From DATBFG01 sp036558645 (GTDB lineage: Bacteria > Acidobacteriota > Terriglobia > Terriglobales > Acidobacteriaceae), in assembly GCA_036558645.1 (NCBI GenBank), contig DATBFG010000097.1:1-53139 (forward strand): 53,139 bases of DNA, in the 5' to 3' direction. This document shows, one piece after another, positions 8,633-15,993 of the stretch. Each line of letters begins with the position of its first letter. Within the stretch, counting starts at the first letter, position 1. Both the position numbers and the translations under genes were made by a program. Below the pieces are notes generated by a model. That model had not been told where the DNA came from. It saw nothing but the letters and a program-made list of their open reading frames with translations, and ran no database searches.

Positions 8633-11167
8633 ATGAGTAAGGAACTGGTGATTGGATCCAATCGCCATGAGACAAGAGCAGCAATTCTTGAAGACGATCA
8701 ACTCGTCGAGGTGTATTTCCAGCGAGGAAACGAATATTCGCTTGCCGGAAGCATTCACAAAGGCAGGGTAACCCGGGTACTCCCCGGCATGCAGTCGGCC
8801 TTCGTCGACCTGGGCCTGGAGCGGGACACATTTCTGTATGTCTCCGATTTCTTCGAGGAGAACGAGGACATCGAAGCGATAGATGAGAAGCCGAGTCGCG
8901 GCGAGCGGCGCGACCGTGGGCATAGCCGTGCCGTGGAGCGGGCGTCGATCGAAGTGATTCCCGCTCCAAGCCAGGCGCCGGTCGAGCCGGTACAACCGGA
9001 GAACGGCGGGGGCAATTCAGGAGGCGTCGCAGCAGAGCCCCTGCCAAACGGTGACGTTGGGAATGGCCAATTGGCAGGGGGAGATCGTGGCGGCCGCGGA
9101 GAACGGCGCGGCAGACGATCCCGTCGCAGGAGACAGCGCGGACGTGGCTTCCCGGAAAATAAGTACGTTCAACCAGCGAGTGCAGCTCAGGCACCGGAGC
9201 CCTCCGAGGAGGGGGAAAACGAAGAGGCGGACGTGATCGTCCTGCCCGGCGAGTCGCTGGCAAAGTATCGGCATGCTGGTCCAGGGCAAGAGCTGGAGGG
9301 TGCTTCGAGCGCTTCGAGCGAAACACCCCGAGGGGAACTTGAAGCCGAAGCGCAGGAAATCGAGCTAACCGACAAAGTTTTCGCCCATCGCGAGGAGGAT
9401 GAGACAGGGGGTGAAGAAACCGCGGATGAAGAAGACACCGCTTCAGCAAAACCGCTCGACTTCCCTCAATCCGCTCCGGAAGAAGACACGGTTTCAAATC
9501 TCGTACCAATCCGCGATGAGAGTTCCGTTCCGCCGGCAAATGGAGGAGGTGTTTCCCCGCAGCACGAATCGCAGTTCTCGGGCAGTGTTCCTGAGGAGGA
9601 GGGCACTGAAGATGAGGCTGAGCTTGCGGTTGCGGAGGAGGGCATTCCCGAGGTTGATGACACGATTCTGGACAACGCTTTGCCCATTGCCGATCCAGGC
9701 ACTGGCGCTACGGCTGGCGACGAGGTTCCTGTTGCTCAAACTGCTTCGATGCGCGAGCAGGGCGGGCGATACATGCATCGGGTCTCGCGGCGCATGCGGC
9801 GCAGGCGCGGAGGAAACCGTTTCCAACAACAAAAGACTGAGATCGGCTTCGAATCCGCTGGTGGCGGTACGGCAGCAGCTACCGCCCTGGAACCCGAAGC
9901 GCACAGTTCGGAATCGCAGCGCGAGGGCGCCGAAGAACATTCGACGGAAAGCCCGGATCGCGTGCTTCCGTCCATCGCGGACCTGCTGAAGCCGGGTCAG
10001 GAGATTATCGTTCAAATCGCGAAGGAGCCGCTCGGTCAGAAGGGGGCGCGCATTACCTCCCATATCGCGCTTCCAGGCCGTTACGTCGTATTCATGCCGA
10101 GCGTGAGTCATCTCGGCGTTTCGCGCAAGGTATCGAGTGAGGAGGAGCGTCAGCGCCTGAAGCGCATCTTGCAAACCCACCGCGTGGGCACAACCGGTGG
10201 CTTTATCGTTCGAACCGCCGGAGAAGGCGTACCGGACGAAGAGATCGCGGCTGACATGAATTTTCTTTACAGCCTTTGGCTCGATATCCGACAGAAAGCT
10301 GAAAAGAGGCCGGCCCCGGCTCTGCTTCATCACGACCTCGACATTGTGCAGCGCATTCTGCGCGACCAGGTTACCAGCGAGTTCAAGGCTATCTGGGTCG
10401 ACAACGAAGAGATGTATGAGAGCGTTCTCACTTTCATGCAGCGCTTCCAGCCTGCCCTGGTAAACCGCGTGAAAATGTACACGCGTCCGGCACCGATCTT
10501 CGACGCCTTCAATATCACGCAGGAACTGGAGAAGGCCCTGCGTCCCAAGGTATGGCTAAAATCCGGCGGCTATATCGTCATCAACCAGACTGAAGCACTG
10601 GTCGCCATCGATATCAATACCGGCAAATATGTCGGGAAATCGAACCGGCTGGAGGACACGATTGTAAAGACCAATATCGAGGCGGTCAGGGAGATTGTCC
10701 GCCAGATCCGACTGCGCGATCTGGGCGGCATCATTGTCGTCGATTTCATCGACATGGATGAGCGGAAAAACCGTCAGAAAGTAATGCAGGCGCTCGAAGA
10801 GGCAATGCGCGCCGACAAAGCGCCTTATAAGATTCTGCAGTTCAACGATTTCGGTTTAGTGGCAATCACTCGCAAGCGCGTGAAGCAGAGTCTGGAGCGT
10901 ACCCTCTGCGCCCCGTGCCCGTATTGCGACGGCGCCGGCTACGTCAAGAGCGTGCAGACGATCATCAGTGAGATTTTGGTCGAAGCGCAGAAAATCGCTA
11001 AGGCTATTGAGGGGAAGGATGTTGTGCTCCGCGTGCATCCCGATGTCGCGAAGGTGCTGAAGTCTAGCGATAACCAATACCTGGAAGAGTTGGAGGAAAT
11101 TCTCCACCGCCCTGTGTTGGTGACGGGAGATCTCACCCTTCATCATGAGAAGTTCGATCTGGTGTAG
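8633..11167 (+). CDS. rng: Ribonuclease E/G with a large insert in the S1 domain
   Basis: The 844-residue protein is an Rne/Rng endoribonuclease, which cuts single-stranded RNA in rRNA maturation and mRNA decay. The N-terminal S1 half (residues 1-80, SIHKGRVTRVLPGMQSAFVD) is followed by about 350 residues rich in Glu, Arg, Gly and Pro. The S1 fold then resumes near residue 443 (GQEIIVQIAKEPLGQKGAR). The catalytic core keeps the metal-binding acids in AIDINTG (D660) and DFIDMDERKN (D704/D707), and the zinc-link cysteines C759, C762 and C765 in CAPCPYCDGAG. The disordered stretch includes Arg/Gly-rich patches (RGGRGERRGRRSRRRRQRGR) likely to bind RNA and acidic patches. There is no C-terminal scaffold like that of gamma-proteobacterial RNase E. 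Long antisense open frames across the insert are composition artefacts. Confidence 0.95.
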   Translation: MSKELVIGSNRHETRAAILEDDQLVEVYFQRGNEYSLAGSIHKGRVTRVLPGMQSAFVDLGLERDTFLYVSDFFEENEDIEAIDEKPSRGERRDRGHSRAVERASIEVIPAPSQAPVEPVQPENGGGNSGGVAAEPLPNGDVGNGQLAGGDRGGRGERRGRRSRRRRQRGRGFPENKYVQPASAAQAPEPSEEGENEEADVIVLPGESLAKYRHAGPGQELEGASSASSETPRGELEAEAQEIELTDKVFAHREEDETGGEETADEEDTASAKPLDFPQSAPEEDTVSNLVPIRDESSVPPANGGGVSPQHESQFSGSVPEEEGTEDEAELAVAEEGIPEVDDTILDNALPIADPGTGATAGDEVPVAQTASMREQGGRYMHRVSRRMRRRRGGNRFQQQKTEIGFESAGGGTAAATALEPEAHSSESQREGAEEHSTESPDRVLPSIADLLKPGQEIIVQIAKEPLGQKGARITSHIALPGRYVVFMPSVSHLGVSRKVSSEEERQRLKRILQTHRVGTTGGFIVRTAGEGVPDEEIAADMNFLYSLWLDIRQKAEKRPAPALLHHDLDIVQRILRDQVTSEFKAIWVDNEEMYESVLTFMQRFQPALVNRVKMYTRPAPIFDAFNITQELEKALRPKVWLKSGGYIVINQTEALVAIDINTGKYVGKSNRLEDTIVKTNIEAVREIVRQIRLRDLGGIIVVDFIDMDERKNRQKVMQALEEAMRADKAPYKILQFNDFGLVAITRKRVKQSLERTLCAPCPYCDGAGYVKSVQTIISEILVEAQKIAKAIEGKDVVLRVHPDVAKVLKSSDNQYLEELEEILHRPVLVTGDLTLHHEKFDLV

Positions 11168-11231
11168 CTTCCTAGCGCCGGCCCGATGTTAAACTGAATT
11201 GCGATTTCACGAAATCGATCCTTCTCGCGAA

Positions 11232-11303
11232 GAATGAGCCCGCGATTTTCAGCGAGGCGAAGACTCAAAGTGGATGAGCCCCGCGATTTTCAGCGAAGCG
11301 AAG
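11232..11303 (+). repeat. Paired 31-bp intergenic repeat, copies 3 and 4
   Basis: Units at 11232-11262 and 11273-11303, separated by 10 bp, match the pair at 3454-3521, mainly differing by GCGATTTTCAG in place of GCGGTTTTCAG. Each is followed by ACTCAA. They lie between rng and the tRNA-Ser gene, so the two pairs enclose the mreC-rng part of the block. Confidence 0.85.
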
Positions 11304-11311
11304 ACTCAAGT

Positions 11312-11401
11312 GGAGAGATGGCCGAGTGGTTGAAGGCGCACGCTTGGAAAGCGTGTTTAGGGGAAACTCTAACGTGGGTTCGAATCCCACTCTCTCCGCC
11401 A
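11312..11401 (+). tRNA. tRNA-Ser (anticodon GGA)
   Basis: The acceptor stem GGAGAGA (11312-11318) pairs with TCTCTCC (11391-11397), followed by discriminator G and an encoded CCA (11399-11401). The anticodon stem CACGC/GCGTG closes the loop TTGGAAA with GGA at 11346-11348. The long variable arm (GTTTAGGGGAAACTCTAAC region) and the T arm GTGGG-TTCGAAT-CCCAC are typical of a class II serine tRNA. It reads UCC and UCU codons. Confidence 0.97.
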
Positions 11402-11477
11402 AAAGTTAAGTAATTACAAATAGTTTAGCGAATTTTGTGACATCTTATTTCCCGTACTCTATCCGCGTTCCCCCCGG

Positions 11478-11703
11478 CTATCAGATATCGTCGGCAGTGT
11501 GATGCCGGTGATAATGGGACGCCGGCAAATCTCTGGCTGGTATTCCGGCACCGCGCGATTCGCAAGACACGCTAAAGTTCAGCGCACTCAGCGATGTGCG
11601 CCCCATGATCGAGAAGAATCCGCTCAGCGAGGTATCAGCAGCTTACGAAAAAATGCACAGCGGAAAAGCAAGTTTTCACCTGGTCCTGACAATGGGGAAC
11701 TGA
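11478..11703 (+). pseudogene. Relic of the C-terminus of a zinc-dependent alcohol dehydrogenase
   Basis: One frame gives VIMGRRQISGWYSGTA and then, after a shift at about 11554, a second frame gives DSQDTLKFSALSDVRPMIEK and ends MHSGKASFHLVLTMGN before the TGA at 11701-11703. Together they match the last ~70 residues of MDR-type propanol-preferring alcohol dehydrogenases (GWxSGTxxDSEDTLxFS, VRPMIE, AYERMxSGKxRFRVVL). The catalytic and NAD-binding parts are missing, so this is a truncated, frameshifted remnant. A sequencing error could explain the shift but not the missing N-terminus. Confidence 0.65.
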
Positions 11704-11707
11704 AATC

Positions 11708-12117
11708 ATGCGTTCCGACGTCGTCCCAGGAGCCAAGTTCCCAGACTACGAGCACACCGATCATCCGGGCACGCGCCGAAAGCTCTCCGAATTACAAGCA
11801 CAAGATCCAATGATTCTGGTCCTGGGCCGAGGAGGCTATTGCCCGAAGGACCGTCGGCAGCATGAAGGTTTGGTCCAACTTCACCGCGAGCTGGAGGTTG
11901 GCTACTGCCGGCTAGTCGCCATTACGACCGATAACGTTACAGAAACGAACGAGTTTCGGACCGGCGTCGGGGCGCATTGGCCGTTCCTGTCCGATGCAGG
12001 TCGTAAGATTCAAGGGATCTCAACATCGCGGAGTACACGGATCCGCAGCAGAGCCCAATGATCCCGCATGTCATTGTGCTCGAATCAGGACTTGTCATCT
12101 ACAAACCCAGAACTTAA
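11708..12117 (+). pseudogene. Frameshifted, truncated peroxiredoxin-like (AhpC/TSA) gene
   Basis: The ATG at 11708 opens a frame with PGAKFPDYEHTDHPG, then VLGRGGYCPKDRRQHEGL, which is the family's peroxidatic-cysteine region, and PFLSDAGRKIQ near 12010. At about 12011-12016 the frame must shift to continue as DLNIAEYTDPQQSPMIPHVI to the TAA at 12115. The usual ending of this family (about 170 residues, with a W-x-W-G-R-P region) is absent. A 1-nt deletion and loss of the 3' end make it a likely pseudogene. It begins 5 bp after the alcohol-dehydrogenase relic, so the two may once have been an oxidoreductase pair. Confidence 0.65.
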
Positions 12118-12352
12118 GGCAGCGAGGGAACAGGGCCGGAAAGACCTCTTCTGTCCTTGCGGCAAAACCTACGCGCAGACGTTAGGCAAATACGGTTAAA
12201 TCCGAAGTTATTCGTGGGCAGACGTAGGAAGGGGCCGCTTAGCCGCCTTTTGCGATAACGTGAACTGCGCGTGCCAATGCTCGCTGGATGCTGCCTGCCC
12301 ACCATCGTCGTCAATAGCGGTATCGGCGGCATGGGTGCATGCGATGCCGTGG

Positions 12353-13477
12353 TTAGGCGGGTTGCTGCTGGGTCAGACAGTGGAGTGTACCAAAGCCAAG
12401 CACCAGATCAACGGCATGAATTCCGATCACGAGCCGGTCTGTGAACAGTTCCGCGAGTGTGCCCAGCGCCTTGCGATCATTCGGATCATTGAAGGTCGGA
12501 ACGATTACTGCAGCATTACAGATGTAAAAGTTTGCATAGCTGGCTGGCAGCCGGCCTCCATCAAACAACAGTGAGCCGGGCATTGGAAGAGCCACCACTT
12601 CAGGCTTCGACCCGTTTTCTAACCGGAAGTCTTGGATTCGCTCCCAGTTCTCCGCCAGGGGACGGTAATTCGCATCCTTGGGATTGTCCTCTTTGATTAA
12701 AACCACCGTTGTCGAATTTACAAAACGACAGAGGTCATCCACGTGACCGTGAGTGTCATCGCCTTCCACTCCCCGGCCAAGCCAGAAGATGTTCGTAACA
12801 CCGAGATTCTCCCGTAGATTTGTTTCAAATTCGTTACGGCTGAGCCCGGGATTTCTCACTTGCACTTCCGAGTCCAAATAGCACTCTTCTGTGGTTACTA
12901 ATGTGCCGTGACCATTTACTTCGATGCCACCTCCTTCAAGGACGAACTCACGGCCGTTCGATCGTGCATCGAACAATTGCTTATTAAGAAGCTTAGCCGC
13001 CGTCTCCGGTACGCGGCGATCCTTCTTCCAGTCCGTATATTTTGCCCACCCATTGAAGTGAAAATGAACGATGGCCGTTTCCCTCTTCCTGCTGGTACGC
13101 TGCCGCACGAACAGTGGCCCGGTGTCGCGAGTCCAACCGCGATTCGTCGGGTGCACAATAAATTCCACACGCTTCAAATCCGCTCCCGCACGATCGAGGT
13201 AGGTGCGCGCCAAAGCGCCGTCTTTCTTCGAGTTGACGAGCATCCTGACCGTCTCACCGGCAGCGATCCGGCGTACCATCTCACCGTATACCCAGCGAAT
13301 TGTATCGAGTTTGTCAGGCCAGTCGGTGGGATTATGTGGCCATGCCAACCATGTCGCTTCATGTGGTTCCCACTCGGCCGGCATCGAAAAACCGAGAGCG
13401 GCAGGACTCCGGCGCGCGCTGCTTCGTTGACTTGTCATCAAGGATGAGCATAATTTGCAGCGTGTGAGTCTGTCCAT
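12353..13477 (-). CDS. aguA: Agmatine deiminase (PPAD family)
   Basis: The 374-residue protein belongs to the porphyromonas-type peptidyl-arginine deiminase family. It keeps MPAEWEPHEATWLAWPH near the start, GWTRDTGP, the catalytic-base region GDDTHGHVDD and the C-terminal nucleophile C367 in GTLHCLTQQQP. The family enzyme turns agmatine into N-carbamoylputrescine and ammonia, one route from arginine to putrescine. The first ~28 residues are not conserved, so the true start may be the ATG at 13438 or later; no good ribosome site decides it. It is divergent from the two polyamine-type genes that follow, with 40 bp between starts. Confidence 0.92.
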   Translation of the reverse strand: MDRLTRCKLCSSLMTSQRSSARRSPAALGFSMPAEWEPHEATWLAWPHNPTDWPDKLDTIRWVYGEMVRRIAAGETVRMLVNSKKDGALARTYLDRAGADLKRVEFIVHPTNRGWTRDTGPLFVRQRTSRKRETAIVHFHFNGWAKYTDWKKDRRVPETAAKLLNKQLFDARSNGREFVLEGGGIEVNGHGTLVTTEECYLDSEVQVRNPGLSRNEFETNLRENLGVTNIFWLGRGVEGDDTHGHVDDLCRFVNSTTVVLIKEDNPKDANYRPLAENWERIQDFRLENGSKPEVVALPMPGSLLFDGGRLPASYANFYICNAAVIVPTFNDPNDRKALGTLAELFTDRLVIGIHAVDLVLGFGTLHCLTQQQPA

Positions 13478-13517
13478 AAGCAGTATCTTGCTTTAGACTG
13501 GTGATTCGACGTGTACC

Positions 13518-14738
13518 ATGGCTCAACATCCTGAAGAACATCGCAGCGGCTATCGGGAAGACATGACCGACGTGCCAGACTGGCTAAGAAAGAAAAAGTG
13601 CCCGAATCGTGACAAATATATGTCCGGTCCGCGCATTCTTCCGAAAAACCTCACGGGGAGCGAAAAGCTCTCTGACCTTATCGACAACACCTTTCTCGCG
13701 TACAACAGCGCGCGCCTCAGGGAGGGGTGTCAACTCTTTGTCGAGAAAATGCTTGAACCAGACGTTTTCATCGGCATGAGCTTTTCCGGTGCGCTCACGC
13801 CTGCCGGTCTCGGCTGCTCATCCATCGTTCCGCTCATCAAGGCGGGCTTCGTGGACTGGATCGTTTCTACCGGTGCAATCCTCTACCACGACCTTCACTT
13901 TGCGCTGAATTACCCGGTGCGTGCCGGCAGCTTCAAGATGGATGACATAGATCTGCGCGACAACGACATAGTTCGCGTGTACGACGTGCTGCTCGGCTAT
14001 AGCGATTGCCTCATGGCTACCGATGAGATTTTACGAGAGATCCTTGTCCAACCCGAATTTCAGAAGGAGATGGGAACGGCTGAACTGCACCATCTGCTTG
14101 GCAGGTACGCCGCCGAATGGGAACGTAAGGCAGGTCTCGAAGACGTCTCCGTGCTGGCTGCGGCCTATCGCGCCGGCGTCCCCTGCTATACTTCCTCACC
14201 CGGTGATTCGACTATAGGGATGAACGTCGCTGGTGTCGAACTGCGAGGGAATAAACTGCGGCTCAATCCGTCCATCGACGTCAATGAAACCACGGCTTAC
14301 GTCCTTGCTGCGAAGCGCGCCGGAGGGAGAAGTGCGGTGGTGCTGTGGGGTGGCGGAAGTCCGAAGAACTTCATGCTCCAGACCGAACCGCAGATTCAGG
14401 AGGTGCTGCGAATCAAAGAGTACGGTCAGGACTATTTCCTCCAGGTGACTGATGCGCGGCCCGACACCGGCGGACTCAGTGGTGCGACCCCCGGTGAAGC
14501 TGTGAGTTGGGGCAAGGTCGATCCAGACCGTCTTCCGGACGCTGTCGTCTGCTACACGGACAGCACGATTGCCATGCCGCTGCTCACACATTACGCGCTT
14601 TCGAAGCACGCTCCTCGCGCACACCGGCGCTTGTACGATCAACGCGACGCAGTGATAAAAGCCTTGACCCGGGAGTACTTCCAACATAACGAAGTGAAGA
14701 TGGTCGATGGATCCGAGCCGGTCTTAGTCACTGGATGA
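13518..14738 (+). CDS. Deoxyhypusine synthase-like protein
   Basis: The 406-residue protein is a DHS-family member with FIGMSFSGALTPAGLG (NAD-binding region), GFVDWIVSTGAILYHDLHFAL, and the lysine equivalent to the catalytic one (K283) in LWGGGSPKNFML. Eukaryotic DHS moves an aminobutyl group from spermidine to eIF5A. Bacteria lack eIF5A, and bacterial relatives are reported or proposed to make homospermidine or related polyamines from spermidine/putrescine. The neighbours on both sides make putrescine, which favours a free-polyamine product; this is inference. It overlaps the next gene by 4 bp. A downstream ATG at 13563 is an alternative start. Confidence 0.88.
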   Translation: MAQHPEEHRSGYREDMTDVPDWLRKKKCPNRDKYMSGPRILPKNLTGSEKLSDLIDNTFLAYNSARLREGCQLFVEKMLEPDVFIGMSFSGALTPAGLGCSSIVPLIKAGFVDWIVSTGAILYHDLHFALNYPVRAGSFKMDDIDLRDNDIVRVYDVLLGYSDCLMATDEILREILVQPEFQKEMGTAELHHLLGRYAAEWERKAGLEDVSVLAAAYRAGVPCYTSSPGDSTIGMNVAGVELRGNKLRLNPSIDVNETTAYVLAAKRAGGRSAVVLWGGGSPKNFMLQTEPQIQEVLRIKEYGQDYFLQVTDARPDTGGLSGATPGEAVSWGKVDPDRLPDAVVCYTDSTIAMPLLTHYALSKHAPRAHRRLYDQRDAVIKALTREYFQHNEVKMVDGSEPVLVTG

Positions 14739-15868
14739 CCAGCAAACAGCTCCTCGCTCTCGCGAAGAAGCACGGAACACCTCTGGTTGTCATCGACCAC
14801 GACGTAATCCGTCGCAACTACGCGAGCTTTCGCAGACGCTTGCCTAAGGTGCAAGCGTACTACGCAGTAAAAGCGAACCCCGCGCCCGAAATTGTCGAGA
14901 CTTTGTACAAGGCAGGTGCGAGCTTCGATGTTGCGTCGTTTCCTGAATTCTTGCTCGTTCACCAATTCATTAAGCACCTTCCCGGTAAGCAACGGCAGGA
15001 TTTTATCTGGGACAAAATTATTTACGCCAATCCGATCAAGCCCAAGGAAACCTTGCGAGCTCTCGATCGGTATAAGCCGCTCCTCACATATGACAACTAC
15101 GACGAACTGCGCAAGATTAAACGGTATGCTCCGAACGCCGGGCTCGTACTACGCTTGCGCGTCCCGAACACAGGTTCGATCGTAGAACTCTCCTCCAAGT
15201 TCGGCTGCGATCCAGGTGAGGCGGTGGACTTGATCCTGGAGGCTTTTCGTATTGGTCTGATTGTGGAAGGCCTGAGCTTCCACGTGGGTAGCCAGTGCGC
15301 CAACTTCGACAATTTCGTTCAGGCTCTAAACATTGCGGCGGCAGTTATGGCGGAAGCGCGGTCTCGCGGGCACGAGATCAAAATTCTCGACATCGGGGGT
15401 GGCTTTCCGGTGCCTTATGATCCCCACGTGAAACCGTTCCCCGTTCTTGCGGCTAAGATCAACGCCGAGATCAAACGACTATTCACCAAAGATGTCGAGA
15501 TTCTGGCGGAGCCCGGGCGGTTTCTCGTAGCCACCGCCGCAACTGCGATCGCACGCGTCATTGGAAAGGCTGTGCGCGATGGCAAGAAGTGTTACTACAT
15601 CGACGACGGTGTTTACAACACCTATTCCGGCGTTATCTTCGACCATATTCAGTACCGTTTAAACGCACTTAAGCGAGGCCCGACCGAAGTCTGCACCGTC
15701 TTCGGACCAACGTGCGACGGGATGGACACGATCTCGCAGTCGGAGGAACTGCCCGAATTGGAAATCGGCGATCTCGTTTACTCTAAGGACATCGGTGCCT
15801 ATAGCAACGCCTCAGCGACCCGCTTTAACGGTTTTGCTCCGGCCAAAGTCCTCCACGTGAACCAGTAG
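14735..15868 (+). CDS. PLP-dependent ornithine/diaminopimelate decarboxylase-family enzyme, probably ornithine decarboxylase
   Basis: The 377-residue protein has the alanine-racemase-type barrel of Orn/DAP/Arg decarboxylase group 2. Visible residues are the PLP-lysine K46 in YAVKANP, HVGSQ, the phosphate-binding DIGGGFP, EPGR, and FGPTCDGMD with C327 and D328, the substrate and proton-donor pair. The length and CDGMD motif fit ornithine (or lysine/ornithine) decarboxylase better than DAP decarboxylase. It would make putrescine, a second route beside agmatine deiminase. Its start overlaps the stop of the DHS-like gene (ATGA), so the two are translationally coupled. Confidence 0.88.
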   Translation: MTSKQLLALAKKHGTPLVVIDHDVIRRNYASFRRRLPKVQAYYAVKANPAPEIVETLYKAGASFDVASFPEFLLVHQFIKHLPGKQRQDFIWDKIIYANPIKPKETLRALDRYKPLLTYDNYDELRKIKRYAPNAGLVLRLRVPNTGSIVELSSKFGCDPGEAVDLILEAFRIGLIVEGLSFHVGSQCANFDNFVQALNIAAAVMAEARSRGHEIKILDIGGGFPVPYDPHVKPFPVLAAKINAEIKRLFTKDVEILAEPGRFLVATAATAIARVIGKAVRDGKKCYYIDDGVYNTYSGVIFDHIQYRLNALKRGPTEVCTVFGPTCDGMDTISQSEELPELEIGDLVYSKDIGAYSNASATRFNGFAPAKVLHVNQ

Positions 15869-15879
15869 CAAAAGAGTTA

Positions 15880-15894
15880 CCGCGTGGGACGCGG
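15880..15894 (+). terminator. Possible transcription terminator hairpin after the polyamine genes
   Basis: CCGCGT pairs with ACGCGG around a GGG loop, 11 bp after the stop of the decarboxylase gene. It is followed by CTTC rather than a T-run, so it would be a weak intrinsic terminator. It lies between convergent genes. Confidence 0.3.
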
Positions 15895-15993
15895 CTTCAA
15901 GTAATGTACTCCCAAGGGTCCTCAACAGAGTCATTGCACGCTGACCGCCAAATCAAGACGCTTGTCAGCAGTTGAAAAAATGACTTGCGAAGC

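Noticed and set aside
8631..10333. Long antisense frames (302 and 279 residues) opposite rng
   Set aside because: They lie across the compositionally biased insert of RNase E/G, have no recognisable domains, and their residues mirror the codon pattern of the sense gene.
11202..11217. Hairpin CGATTT/AAATCG after rng as an intrinsic terminator
   Set aside because: The stem is AT-rich and weak, and no T-run follows it.
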